From: Desmodus rotundus
Taxonomy: Eukaryota; Chordata; Mammalia; Chiroptera; Phyllostomidae
Reading direction: 5' to 3'
Assembly (NCBI RefSeq): GCF_022682495.2
Contig: NC_071397.1
Span: 20,284,739-20,348,738 of the forward strand
DNA: 64,000 nt
This document shows, in pieces, positions 13,401 to 28,400 of this stretch. The notes under the pieces were generated by a model that saw only the letters and a program-made list of their open reading frames with translations, had not been told where the DNA came from and made no database searches. The translations under genes were made by a program, and so were the position numbers. How positions within the stretch are numbered: the first letter of the stretch is position 1; every line of letters begins with the position of its first letter.

Positions 13401-16400
13401 CACACTAATTTTACCATTTTGCAATTATTAGCAGGTCCAAATATCCACACTTCCCCCATCTGCAAATCTTCTGACAGTATTTAACATTTTCCTATGTTCA
13501 AAAAATTTTCTTTGTAAATGAGTCATTTTATAGGAAAAAAATATTCTCACTGCCAGATTGTAGGGTTGAAGTATACAGAGTCAATTTACTTTTCTTCCAT
13601 GATTCATAACTGCAATGCTCCAGGAAAGATATATAGTTTTAAAATGGAAATTGGTAATAAAACCATCAAATGTGCAAGGGTCACACTGTCTTTGGAGCCC
13701 AATCATAATCAAACTATAAAACAGTCTGCCAGTATAAATATATAGATTTTTTAAGTAGTCAGAAGGGCAAAGTGGTTTCTTTTAAATACTCTGAATAAAA
13801 ATAAGAATAAAATCCAAAGAAATTATCCGAGATATCACTCTTATTTTTTTAAATGTATGAATGTGATTTAAAGTTTATTTTATTATACAATTTTCTTCAA
13901 AGTTTTCCAAAATTCCAACAGATATTCTTAGGTACACAGCCAGGGTAACTAGGTAACCAAAATCAAGTGTATATTTTTAATATCCACTATGGATTCTTCT
14001 AGTCATTGGCAGACTTTATAGCACTATACAATGAAATTTCAAGAATATTCATGAATCTCTGTCTTTCAATATGTATAACTAATACAGAAACTAGTTTGCC
14101 ATCCAAGCCAAGTAGCTTAAATGATTTAACTGACCAGATTACTTGACAAAAGAGCATATTAATGTATAAAATTACACCTGAGTGAAGTTCTAGAAAAGAA
14201 CTGTGATGCTGTGGGAGGAGAAGAACAGACAGGCAAGAGAAGCTTTCTGAGGACATAAGCACAAAGGAACACTGAAGAAAGCACAACACATACAAGGGGG
14301 GGCCCCCAAGTGGAATATATTTATTAAAAGTGTGTATTTATTCTTACATGTTTAAACTTCAGTCACCTTTAAGTGCTCTCCATTTAATGCAATACACCTA
14401 TCGAGACATTTTTTCTGCTGCTCAGAACAGTTTCTGAACTCATCGATTTTAATGCCTTTTAGTGCTTCTTCCATTTTTTATTTCACCTCTTCCACAAAGA
14501 TTCCCTTTGAGGACTTTCTTCATCCAGGAAAAAAAAAAGTATTTTGGGGTGAGATTGGGTGAATAGGGAGGGTGGGGCATGGGAGTCTTGCCATTTTTGA
14601 TCAAAAACTGCTGGATCCTCAGCATGGTGCAGAAAGGTGCACTCATAAATCATCCATCGTAAAATGGACAAATGCAGTGAGTCTTGAAAAAAAATTCACT
14701 GAAGCCTATAGCACACAGCCTCTCACAACACCAGCTAGTACACTGATACAGATGGGCTCATAGACCACTCAGCTAGTGAGGGAAGCCTGTTCTACAAGGT
14801 GATCACCGTCTAGAAGATTATTCTGGGTTTGGGGGGTCCCCCTTCATAATAGGCTCCCTTCAGTGTGCCATGCAGCATGAGAAGTTGAGCCATCGTCCTG
14901 GAGACGAAAGAAGAGATATATGTATGCATGCTGCACACAACACTGGAATGACAGACTGGAAGTTACATGTCCAGCTGTGGTTCTTATGAAGGACTCTGAA
15001 CTTTATCCAAGCCACTAAACTAGGGGGTCACACATTCAGACTTGAGCTTTTAAGAGCTCACTTGCTATACTCTGGAGGGTAGATTAAATGGGGCAAGAAA
15101 AAGCATGAAGACCATACAGGAGGTTCCTGCAGGGAAGAGATAACAGTAGGTAGAATCTGAGTCCATTCTAGGTGCATGTAGTCTAATCTGAGGATGGGTC
15201 ACAGGAGGTGAGGAATGTGGAGTTGTAGAATGATGCCCAGGATTCTGGCTTGGGCAGCAGGGTGGCTGATGAAGTCACTGACTCAGGGAGGGACTCTGGA
15301 GGAAAATATAGTTTCATTGATTACAGAATAGGAAGTAGTACAAATTTTTAAATAATATTTGTATGGGCTAAGATTTATTATTTATATTTGACAATAAAAA
15401 CTATACGCTTCTGTGGGGGAAAAACAGAATTGCCACTTCAAATTAAAGCAAACTATGTTTACTATAAATGAAATTTAATCTAAATCTAATCCTTCCTCAC
15501 TTAGATAAAGGTGGATGGGTGATAAATACAAGGCAACATCATCTGTTTTTCATTAATAATTAGCCTTGAGCTAAGCACATAAAAAAAAAAAAAAACAACA
15601 ACACTGTCCACCACTGGCAAATAATCTCTGCAGATAGACTCCAGTTCTGAGATTCAAAGAACTTAATCAAGTTTAGATAAATTACCTCATTTTCCAAGTA
15701 AGTTTACACTTAAAATTATACTAAGCTTATTTCAAAATGAGAATGCACCACTTTTTAAAGAAACTGATACCACTTTTTTGTCTTGTATTTTTACACTTGA
15801 AACCTATATAATTTTATTAACCAATGTCACTCCAATATATTTAATTTAAAAATCCTCTTGAATGATGGGTCATGGCTAGGTTCTTATACTGTAAATTTTT
15901 CCATCAATGTTTTCCCTTATTTTAGTATTCATCAATAATTTTTTATTGTTTAAGTACGGTTGTCTCCATTTTCCCCCTGCCATGCCCCCAACCCCCACCA
16001 TCCCCACCTCCCATCCTCTATCCTCTATCCTAAACCCCTTTGGCTTTGTCCACATGTCCTTTATACATGTTCCTTGATGAATCTTCCCATTTTTCCCCCA
16101 CTATCCCTGCCCACCTCCCTTCTGGTACTGTCAGGTTATTCTTAATTTCAATGTCTCTGGTTATATTTTGCTTGCTTGTTTTGTTGATTAGGTTCCACTT
16201 ATAGGTGCGATCATATGGTATTTGTCTTTCGCCACCTGGGTTATTTTACTCCCAACCTAAATCTCTAGTAATTATGCTTTATATTCAAAGGGAGGTGACC
16301 AATAGCTAATCCCATTTCCTCTCCTGCTGTTTTGCAATATTTTTCAATAATACTTACCATCATCTGATATTATTTACTTATTTTTTTAATTATTATTGTG

Positions 16401-19400
16401 GATTGATTACCTGTCTCTCCCCAATAGAATGTGACCTCAATATAGCAGGAGTTTCTGTCTACTGTGTTCACTGCTATATTTCCTTAGCCTGGAAGAGTGG
16501 CAGGAACAGAGTAAATACACGATGAATATCGTGTATATGACCAGATGAATGAAAGAATGAATAAATAACCAAACAAACATAGAAATAAGGGCGGACAAAA
16601 GTAGGTTGACAGTTGTAATACAAATAAATAATACAATAATAAATTCTGTTTTACGTATTCACAAATGTCAACCTACCTTTGCCCACCCACCCCTGTATTT
16701 ACTGAGTCCAACTGGTCACTAACACTGAAGGCTCTAAAAATAATCAAAAGAAGACACAATATGAGCATGAATTTACCTTTAAAATCACAAATGCTAAATA
16801 TATAACTAAACAATTTCTTAATTTAATTAAATATACCAATGACAGCATAAATATGATGTTTATGTACACATCATTATTGTATATACTACATATAATATAT
16901 AAAATATAAGAAGTCTATTTAAGAGATACATCATATGAATATGGAAAGATCCATGTATGAGATTTATATGAGGGGAGTGTTGGAGAAAACTGATTCAGCT
17001 AGTAACTAAGCACTGTCTAGGAAAGCTTCATGGAAGAAGTAAACAATATTTTATTATGGAAAAGGAAGATAAACTGCCCAAGTGCAGAATAATTCATTCA
17101 AGGCAAATGGCTCATATTTTAGTTTATGCAGCGAGACTCTCATGAGGGGGAGTGGGTGTCTGTGTATGTGTAACAGGAGGGGGAAGCAGTGAGACAATAA
17201 GTGCTTTTGCTGAGGAACTCAAAATGAGGTGAAGTGAGAGTTCAGGTAGAAACGATTCTCTCTAGAAGGATGTCTTTTATACACTTCATAATTAAGTTTC
17301 CTCTGGTAATTCTCTTTCCACGCCAAATAATAGCCATTTCTTTGGCTTTCATCCTAATGTATTCCGTCTCCCAGGTCTTTAATCTGCATGGCTCTCAGCC
17401 CTAAAATTCCCACAGCTCTTAAACTGTAGAGTCCACAATTGGCACTTATTCAGTTAAGAGTCTGAAAAAAGAAGAACATAAAAAGCTTGTCTCATGGGTC
17501 CTATTGTTCTGCTATTGATTATTCACCCCTGTCAAGTGCACTCTGCAAGCATCAGTTCTAGTTTTCCCCCACCCCCTTTCCTCTTATTCTCTGCAATCAT
17601 TCCTTGTATTTTAAAACAGTATCTCTTGTTTAGATTGCACCTGAAGTACAGTAAATCCTCCCTGCAGGCTGAGTTCTAATCTCCTGCAGTTAGTCTCTTC
17701 TGAATGAAATCCAGATCCTACACATCCCTAATGTGTTGTATCCCAAACCCAATCCAAAAGCAGGACTGTCATCTTTCTTAATATAGACATTATCTGTCTC
17801 CTAATGATGCCAAAAGTTCCATCATTCCTTCAGGCATTCCCACACATATGTTGATCCCTTTTCACCAAGGTCAAATTTAAATGACTTCTTCCAGACAAAT
17901 AAAAGCCATATGTTTACTCCACTTGAATTTTGCTGTGTTAAAATAGCCATTCTCCAACTTTGCCAATTTTTTTTGGATTTTCATGTCACCCCAAACACCA
18001 AAATAAATTCCAAAAATGAAACCAAGAATGTAAAATTCTTTAAAAAATAAAAATAGAAAATGAATATTGAGTATCTCACACTCAAAAAATAAAAACACTA
18101 GATGAAACTACAAAAAAAATTTAATTGTGGGAAAATTTTACATTTCTAACAACTAAAAACAAAATTATAAACCAAATAAATACAACAAATATTTACAATA
18201 TATAGATAGATATGTAGATAAAAGGATGAATTCCTTTCATGTATAAGAAGCTTTTACTAACTAATATGGAAAATGCTATCACCCCTGTAGAAAATGGGTA
18301 AAGGACCAGAAAGTACACTTCACAAAAATGGAACTCACCCTGTCTGTCAGATTTCTATATTCGACTACTCACTGAAAATTTCTACTTGAACAACTAACAT
18401 AAAAATTGCATATATCCACTTTGGTTTCTCCCTGTTTACCACTGGTGCCTTTTAAGCTGCTATCCCGGTGATGGAGCTCAGAGGGAGTGAGTCTGAATAA
18501 CTGTAATTTTGATATGGTTGTGTGAAGACTTGAGCCATGCCTGCCTATGCTGCCATCTTGGTCAGAAGTCCAGAACTGTAAATCTTAAATCACAAAAAAA
18601 GTAGGTGGGAGCTGTAAACACCAGTACAAATGCTGGAAGAGGAAACCCACCAACAAAGGAGCCAACAGATAACAATGGCAGAAGGTGAAGGAGGGAGTGG
18701 AAGCCACACTAACCTCCACCCAGGACCGATCTGGAAATACAACTAAATGGTGGAGAAACTACCCAGAACAAACAACTGAACAATAGTGAGAAAGAAGCCT
18801 CAAAACCTCATACAGGCAGAATAACGAGCTCCAACACAACCTGTCTACACCTGCGCAACAGAATACAAGATGTGGTGGATGGAGACCCTCAGTTAACCAG
18901 CTGGAGGGAAGGACCCATCAAAGAAAGACCCAACAACAAGTAAAACCAAAAGGCATATAGAGAGCCAACATAAACAACAGTCCAAGACCAGCGAGCTCAG
19001 GAGATGGAGGAGACTGCACTACTGAATCTCACAGGTCTTCTTCCGTAGAAGTTCACACCATAAATCCAGGGGGTCAGAAAAGATCAATTTAAGAAGCAGA
19101 GGCTAACAAGAAGAGTCTCACAAACAATGGGAAGACAAAGAAACAATCCCCAAATGAAAGGAAACAAGGAAGTCTCAGAAACAATGCTAAATGAAATAGA
19201 GGCAAGTCAACTACCAGGTATTGAGTTCAAAGCAATGGTTATAAGGAAGCTCAATGAGCTCACAGAGAATTATCAAAAACTACAGGGAAACTACAATGAA
19301 CTCATTGCAAACTATATCAACATGAAAAAGGAAACAGAAACTATTAAAAAGTGCCAAGGGGAAATGAAGAATACACTTTCTGAACTGAAGAACACAGTAG

Positions 19401-22400
19401 AAGGAATCAGAGGCAGGCTTGATGAAGCAGAGGATCAGATCAGCAAGCTGGAGGATAAGGTAGAAAAAAAATACCCAGAAAGAGCACGAAAAGGAAAAAA
19501 GACTCAGAAAGAATGAAGAGGGGTTAAGGGAAATGTAGAACAACATGAAACATAATAATATCCATATAATAGGGATACCAGAAGGAGAAGAAGAGAAAGG
19601 GATAGAAAACTTGTTTGGAAAAGTAGTGATGGAAAACTTCCCTAATTTGATGAGAGAAAAAGTCACACAAATCCAGGAAACACAGAGAGTCCCAATCAAG
19701 AGGAACCCAAAGAGGACCACTTCAAGACACATCATAATTAAAATGGCAAAATTCCAAGACAAAGAGAGAATCTTAAAGGCAGCAAGGGAGAAACAGGAAG
19801 TAATATACAAGGGTGCCCCAATAAGACTAGCAGCTGACTTCTAAATGGAAACGCTCCAAACCAGAAGGGAATGGCAAGGAATATTCCAAGTAATGAAAAC
19901 CAGAGGACTGCAACCATGACTACTCTATCCAGCAAGGTTCTCAATTAAAATGAAAGGCCAAATAAGGAACTTCCCAGACAAAAGAAGCCTCAAAGAATGT
20001 AACCGCAAGAGATGCTAAATCTGCTTTAAGAACAGGAAGAAAAACAGTGAGAGAGAGGAACACAGGTATGAAAAATGGCAATGAATAACTACCTATCAAT
20101 AATAACCTTAAACATAAACAGGTTAAATGCTCAATCAAAAGACATAGAATAGTTGAATGGATAAGAAAGCATGACCCACACATATGCTGTCTACAAGAAA
20201 CCCACCTCAGAACAAAAGACCTATACAGACTGAAAGTGAAGGGCTGGAAACAAATATTCCAAGCAAATGGACAGGAAAAAAAAGCCAGGGTAGAAATACT
20301 CATATCAGACAAAACAGACTTCAAAAAAAGCCATAAAAAGAGACCCAGAAGGTTACTTCATTATACTCAAGGGAAGAATTCATCAAGAAGACATAAACAT
20401 TGTAAATATATATGCAGACAACATAGGAGCACCCAAATACATAAAGAAAATCTTGGAGGACTTCAAGAAAGATATTGACAGGAACACAACTATAGTAGGA
20501 GATTTCAACATCCCATTGTCAAAAATGGATAGATCTTCCAAACAAAATATCAACAAAGATATTGTGTCATTGAACAATGCCTTAGATCAAATGGACTTAA
20601 CTGATATATATAGAGCCTTTTATCCCAAAGAAACAAAATGCACATGCCTTTCAAATGCACTTGGAACATTTTCAAAAGTAGACCACATGATAGGACACAA
20701 AACAAGCCTCAACAAATTCAAGAAAATTGAAATCATGTCAAGCATTTTCTCTGACCACAAGGGACTGAAACTAGAAACCAACCTCAAAGGAAAAAACCCA
20801 AGACATTCAAACTCATGGAGATTGAATAGCATGCTATTAAACAATGAATCGGTCAAGAAGGGGATCAAGAAAGAAATCAAAAAGTTTCTGGAAACAAATG
20901 AAAATGAACTCACAACAGTCCAAACCCCATGGGACACAGAGAAGGCAGTCCTGAGGGGGAAGTTTATAGCGATACAGGCCTACCTTAAAAAGATATAAAC
21001 ATTTCAAATAAACAACCTAACCCTACACCTACAAGAACTCAAGGAAAAACAACAAAGACAGCCCAGAACAAGTAGAAGGAAGGAAATATCCAAGATCAGA
21101 GCAGAGTTAAATGACATAGAGACTAAAAGCACAATTCTAAGGATCAATAAATGCAGGAGCTGATTCTTTGAAAAGATAAACAAAATCGACAAGCCTTTAA
21201 GCAGACTCATCAAGAAGACGAGAGAACCCAAATAAACACAATCAGAAATGAAAGAGGAGAGATTACAACTGATACCACAGAAATACAAAGGATTGTAAGA
21301 ATTACTATGAAGAACTATATGCCAAGAAATTTGAAAACCTAGGTGAAATGGACAAATTTCCAGAAAAATATAATCTTCCAAAACGGAATGAAGAAGTAGC
21401 AGAAAGCCTGAACAGACCAATAACAGCTGATGAAACTGAAGCAGTAATCAAAAAGCTCCCAATACCAGATGCTTTCACAGGAGAATTTTACAAAACATTG
21501 AAGGATGAGTTAACCCCTGTCCATCACAGATTATTCCAAAAAAAATTCAAGAAGATGGAAGACTCCCAAACTCTTAGTATGAAGCCAGCATCATCCTAAT
21601 CCCAAAACCAGATAAAGACATAACAAAGAAAGAAAACTTCAGGACAATATTGCTGATGAACATAGATGCTAAAATTCTCAAAATATTGCCAAACCGCATC
21701 CAGCAATACATTAAAAAGATCATATTCCATGATCAAGTGGGATTCATCCCAGGGATGCAAGGATGGTACAATATCTGCAAATCAATAAATGTAATACATC
21801 ACATAAACAAAACTCACATAATCATATCAATAGATGCAGAAAAGGTATTTGATAAGATACATCACCCATTTATGATAAAAACACTGAGAAAAGTGGGAAT
21901 ACAAAGGAGCATTCCTCAACATAATAAAGGCCATATATGAGAGACCTACAGCCAACATCATACTCAATGGCCAAAAACTTAGAGCTTTCCCACTAAGATC
22001 AGGAACAAGACAAGGAGGCCTGCTTTTACTACTCCTATTCAACATAGTATTGAAAGTCCTAGCCACAGCAATCAGACAAAAATAATAATAATAATACTAA
22101 AAATAAAAATAAAAGGCATCCAAATCGGAAAGGAGGAAGCAAAACTGTCATTGCTTACAGATGACATAATAGTGTACATAGAAAATCCTATAGACTCCAC
22201 CAAAAAACAATTTGACCTAATAAGTGAATTTGGCAAAACAGCCAGATGCAAAGTCAATATTCAGAAATCACAGGCACTTTTGTACACCAACAATGTAATA
22301 TCAGAAACAGAAATCAGGAAAAAAATCCCGTTTGATATAGCAACAAGAAAAATAAAATACCTAGGAATAAACCTAACCAACAAGGTAAAAGACCTGCACT

Positions 22401-25400
22401 CAGAAAACTACACAACACTGAAGAAAGAAATTAAGGAAGACACAAACAAGTGGAAGCATGTACCATGTTCACGGATTGGAAGAATTAACATCATCAAAAT
22501 GTCCCTACTACCCAAAGTGATTTATAGATTCAATGCAATCCCTATTAAAGCACCAGTGACATATTTCACAGATAGGACAAACATTTTAGAAATTTATATG
22601 GAGCCATAAATGACCCCGAATAGCTGCAGCAATTTTGAGAAAGAAGAATGAAGTAGGAGGGATGACAATACCTGATATGAAAGTGTATTAGAAGGCCACT
22701 GTAAAACAGCCTGGTACTGGCATAAGAACAGACACATAGACCAATGGAACAGAACTGGGAGCCCAGAAATAAACCCAAGTCTCTAGGGTCAATTAATTTT
22801 TGACAAACAGGGAAGAAGCATAAAATGGAGTAAAAATAGCCTCTTCAACAAATGGTGTTGGGAGATCTGGAGAGCTACAGGCAAAAAAAAGAAACTCGAT
22901 CACCAACTTACACCATACACAAAAATAAATTCAAGGTGGATAAAAGGCTTAAACATAAGTCATGACACCATAAAAGTACTAGAGTAAAACAGCAGGAAAA
23001 TCTCAGACATTCCATGCAGCAACATCTTCACTGATATGTCCCCTAAACAAAGGGACATAAAGGAAAGAATAAACAAATGGGACCTCATGAAATTAAAAAG
23101 CTTCTGCATAGCTAAAGGAAACAGCATTAAAATTAAAAGAGAACCTACTATATGGGAAAACAAATTTGCCAATGATACCCCAGGCAAGGGTTTGATCTCC
23201 AAAATATATAAAGAACTCATGAGACTCCACTCCAGGAAGAAAAATGACCCAATTAATAAATAGGCAAAACTCTTAAACAGACACTTCTCCAAAGAGGACC
23301 TACAAAGGGCCCAGAAACATATGAAAAGATGCTCAACATCACTAGCCATCAGAGAGATGCAAATTAAAACCACAACGAGATACCACTTCACACTGGTCAG
23401 AATGGCCATCATTAACAAATCAACAAACAAGTGTTGGAGAGGATGGGGAGAAAAGGGAACCCTAGTGCACTGTTGGTGGGAATGCAGACTGGTGTAGCCA
23501 CTGTGGAAAACAGTATGGAATTTCCTCAGAAAACTAAAAATGGAACTGCCTTTTGACCCAGCAATTCCACTGCTGGGATTATATCCTAAGAACCCTAAAA
23601 CACCAAAAGAACCTATGCACCCCAATGTTCATAGCAGCACAACTCACAATAGCCAAGTGCTGAAAGCAACTTAAGTGCCCATCAGTAAATGAGTGGATCA
23701 AAAAACTATGGTATATTTACACAATGGAATACTATGCAGCAGAGAGACAGAAGGAGCTCCTACCCTTCACGACAGTATGGATGGAACTGGAGAGCATTAT
23801 GTTAAGCGAAATAAGCCAGGTAGTGAGGTACAAATACCATATGATCTCACCTTTAACTGGAACATAATCAACAAAAGAAAAAAGCAAGCAAAATATAACC
23901 AGAGACATTGAAATTAAGAACAATCTGACAGTAACCAGAGGGGTGGTGGGAGGGAATAATAGGGGGAAGGGTTTTCAGGAACTCCTATAAAGGACACATG
24001 GACAAAACCAAGGGGGAGGGTGGTAACAAGGGAGGGAGGTGGGTTTGCCTGGGGTAGGGGAGAGTGGCAGGAGGGAAATGTAGACAACTGTAATTGAACA
24101 ACAATAAAATAATTTTAAAAAATGAATATACCAAGAGACTGACAAACAAAATAGAAACAGAGGCATAGACACATGGAACAGACTGACAGCTGTCAGAAGG
24201 AAGGAGAGTGGGAGAGATTAGATGAAAGAAGAGGAAGTGATTAGCCAAAGAACATACATGTATAACTCATAGACACAGACAACAGCATGGTAAGGCCAGG
24301 GGGGTGTGGGGTCTGCATGGAAGCAGGCAAAGGAAGGGAAATGGGATCATCTGTAATAGTGTCAACAATAAAAATTAAGAAAAAATTGTGGGTATATGTG
24401 TGTGTGTGTATAGGACACACACATACATACATACACACATATACATATACATATACACACAATATGAAAACACACAATAAACAAAAAAGTTAATATATCC
24501 AAAACTAAACTCCAGATTTCTCTTGCCCAATTCCATCCTTCCACATCTCACTGGAGTCTCCTTTGACTTCTCTCTTAAATTTACATCCAATACATCAGCA
24601 AATCCCATCAGCCCTAACTTCAAAATGTCTCCAGAATGTAAGTAGTAGTTCTCTTTACCTCACTACTGCTAACCTGAGGCTAGCTGGCCCCCATCATCTT
24701 GCTCCTGGAATGTCTCAAGAGCCTCCTGACTGTTTTCACTGCCTTTACTTCCATCATCCTAAAATCTGTTCTCAACCAAAAAGTCAGAGTAATTCTTTTA
24801 AAAAAAAGTTACATCACATCAACCCTTTACTCAAGACCCTAACATGGCTCTTGAGTTCACTCCAGCTGACAGCCAAAGCCATCACAATGGCCTAAAGAAC
24901 TGTACTTCATCTCCTCTCCTCTCTCCCTCCTACATAAATAAGTTCATCTCCTACGATCCTGCCCCTACCCTCTCTTTATTCATGAATCGATAAAGACATG
25001 TGACTCAGAAATTCGCCATCTGCGCTGACTACACTCCTGTAAGGTTTAACCCTCCCTAGTAAGCTGGCCAGTTTCTAGAAACTGTAGACCACTGAGGGGC
25101 ACACTGAGGAAGGCGGGGACAAGGTGGAATATGGCTGCATCACTAAGTGTGACCCACTTTAAGTCTATTGGTAGCAGTATTCTGTCAATCACTTCTTAAG
25201 GTCAATGATATGAGCAATCATCTCCAGAATTTTGTAGCTTAATCTAATGTCCCATTCTTAGCAAATACGATGGCCTTCATGGAATCTCAGAAAATCATTA
25301 CTGGAGAGAACCTGGGCCTCATCTAGCATCATGTTCCAGATTAAGAAACAGGGGCCCTTAGTAGCAAAGCAACTTTTAAAAGCAAAGTGGAAAGACTTTC

Positions 25401-28400
25401 AAGGATCATTTCTATAGTTCGTTAAAAGCAAAGTAGAGGGCAAAATAGCTACAGATCTGTCAACCAGCTAAGGCTTTGGTTTCAGTAAAGTACTTTACTT
25501 CATGAAAAGAATTAATAATGACAGAAAACAGAAATGAGCACTATAAAAATATAAACTTCTACAAAATCATAAATAGTCCTAGTACATGTTTGCACACATG
25601 GCATTCTTTGAAAATCAATGTCATATCAGTACAATGTCTGTAATCGTTCTACTCTGATTACCTACCAGGACATATAAATATTTCCCTGCCTCTCTTTTAA
25701 TAATGATAAAAGAATAAAATAGTAATACATTCAGCCACTGTGCTGATAGAAGTTATCTAACTGATAGAGAAATGAGAAAGGAGTGGAAGGACTTTTAAAT
25801 AGTTCTTTAATTTTGGCTGAAGGCATTTTCCTTATGAAAATTAGTATTTCTCCAGAGTGGAATAATTTACTATTTAAAGCTCTGGTTGACTTGGCCTGGT
25901 TATAATGAGAAAGAGACTCAAATTGCTTATTGAGGGGGGTTGCACAGAACTAAATCCAAACAAAGCAGAATTCCCTTCGAATTGTTCCATCCAAGTTTCC
26001 TTGGTCCAGATGGCTTCAATTGCCAGCCAGAGGCTCCACCCACACCTTCCCACTCCTGCTGTGCGCTGGCCCTGGACACACAATAATGACCCTCAGCTGT
26101 TCTGGCTCCCAGGCTCACTTTCTCTTCCTGCCTGGCCACCCAATCTCCTATCTCCTGCAGAGAGAAAGAAACAGGGGGACAGGAGGATAGTTAAGAAAAA
26201 GTTATATCTCTGGGTAAATAGGGTTTGGTTTAGTATATCAGTTTTCTATTGCTGCTGTACCAAATTACCGCAAGCATAGAAACTTAACTTGGAGTTCTGC
26301 AGATATGAGCCTAGAAATGGGTCTTAGGGAGCTCAACCCACAGTGTCAGGGGGGCTGTGTTCCTTTTAGAGGGTCTAGGGGAGAACCCGTTCTTTCCTCT
26401 TCCAAATTCTAGAGGCTGCTTCACTTTGATTCCTGCTTCGATCATCACCTCTCCTTCTCTGACTCTGGTATTCCTGCTTCCCACTTATCAGGACTCTTGT
26501 GATTACACCGAGCCCCTCAGCTAAACCAGGATAATCCCTGCACCTCAATTTAATTTAATCCTCAATTTAATCATGTGTGTAAAGTCCCTTCTGCCATGAA
26601 AGGTTTTCTAGCTACCAGTTGGTTTGTTCTTTCTTTAACATCAGATATCATTTAACACCATCTAACATGTAATATTTTCTGACATCTCTTGTCAAATTCT
26701 ACATAGCTATATCAATACATAAAATCATATATATAAACACAAAAACATATACATGTACTAAAGGAGATAGGACAATAAGTCTACTATAGCTTAAATGAGA
26801 GTCATATCTGTGACTCTCATTAAATAGAGTAATATCTGTGATTATTGTATCAGGCTAATTAAAACAAATTTCCAGTACTTCATTTCTGGCAAGTTATTAA
26901 GAAAGAAAAAGCATGAAGCAAACGAGCACTGATGGTCTGTGGAAGGTCTGCTCGGCACTCACTTCCAAATATTGCCCAGGACTTAAAACCACTGAGAAAC
27001 AAAAGCCTAAATAATTTAGCAGCATTGTCAAGGGAGCTCTGTATCACGGTGAGGTGCCAGCAGGTGAAACTTCAGCATGGACTTGGGACAGCATGAAGCT
27101 GTCAGGAATAGAAAGTACGGCCCAGGGAAGGGGTCTCAGGCAAAGGAAGGCTCATATTTATAAAACTCATCTGTCAGTATGATTAGGTCAGAAATCATAT
27201 ACGACTTCAGGCTTCTCTGTGGTGCGATTAGGAGTTGCAGTGAGGGAATGTAACAAATTCACATGACCCTGTAAGTTAAAGTGAGCCAGGGATGGATTAT
27301 AAAAGAAACCACAGGCTAATGTTGGGAGATTACAGGCGTTAAGGAGAAAGGCAAAGGGGAGATGTTCATTTTATTCAATTCAAAATAGAAGCAGTTTGAT
27401 AACAAATTTATCATCCTGTATCCTGAAATATATCACCTAACAATCCCTCTACTTATTGGCATGGCACTCCAGCCCATGAGTTTAACTACCCATATTCTTA
27501 GTCAGGACAAACTCCCCTCTTGCAGCTGGAACCAATGCTTTCCCAACATGAAAGGATTTTCTTTCTGAAAATATCTCAAATATCCCAAATCATAAATTTT
27601 CCCCTTCTGCTTCATTTTCTTCATCATAGAAAATGCAATAACATCTCCCATCTTTTCAAAATCCCTTTTCCCCACATCTTCCCCATGCCAGTACTCCATT
27701 CCTCTGCTCTTCATTATGTCCCTCAGAATAAGCATCTATATTCACTGTTGCCATTTTATTGCCCCTTGTCAACTCGCTCAAACCTATTTCAATCCAGCTT
27801 TTCTACTGCCTGTCCCTGAAACCCCATTTATCAACTCCTCAGTTGGGTCCACACAGCAAATCCACTGGTCTAGGCATAGATCTCACTTTTCTCAACCTAT
27901 TAACAACAATGACACAACTGATCGCTCCCTTCTTAAAATGCTTTCTTCACTTGTCTCCTGGGATGCCACATTTTCCTGGCTTTCCTCCAGATTCACTGAT
28001 CATTCTTCCCTAATTTCCTTGGTTGTACCCTCTCTTTATTCTGTGTACGAGAGCCCTAAGCTCAGTCCACTGCAACCTTCTCTTCTCCAGTTATTTGTAC
28101 TTGTTCCCTAAATAATTTCATCCACTTTGGTGGCTTTAGTACGTCTACATGCTAAAAGGTCCTAACTGTGTATTTTCATTCTCAAACATATCCCTGAACT
28201 CAACATTCCTATCTATCTGTGGTATTGTAGGAGACACCTTCAGCAGGTACAAAAGACGAATTCTTGATTTCTTCCACAACACTGACATCTCCACCAGCAT
28301 TGTCCAGCCCAGCAAAGGGCACCACAGTTCGTCCAGTCACTCAGGCTGGTATCCTCTGCTATCCCCAAATAAACATATATTTTTGACAATTTTGAGCATG

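Larger units (their letters stand above)
18600..24118 (+). mobile_element. Nearly full-length but inactive L1 retrotransposon
   Basis: About 5.5 kb comprising a 5' UTR-like leader, ORF1 (19127-20030), ORF2 (20075-23911) and the G-rich 3' UTR ending in GACAACTGTAATTGAACAAC AATAAAAT. The 5' boundary is uncertain. Both ORFs carry stops and frameshifts. It lies in the largest COL21A1 intron, antisense to the gene. Confidence 0.92.

Noticed and set aside
19280..19810. 176-codon minus-strand ORF rich in Phe/Leu
   Set aside because: Antisense of the L1 ORF1 coiled coil; AAG/GAA-rich sense codons give a hydrophobic antisense reading, not a membrane protein.
22960..23625. 221-codon minus-strand ORF
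   Set aside because: Antisense of the L1 ORF2 C-terminal region; the same antisense peptide recurs wherever this L1 region occurs (e.g. 60424-60753).
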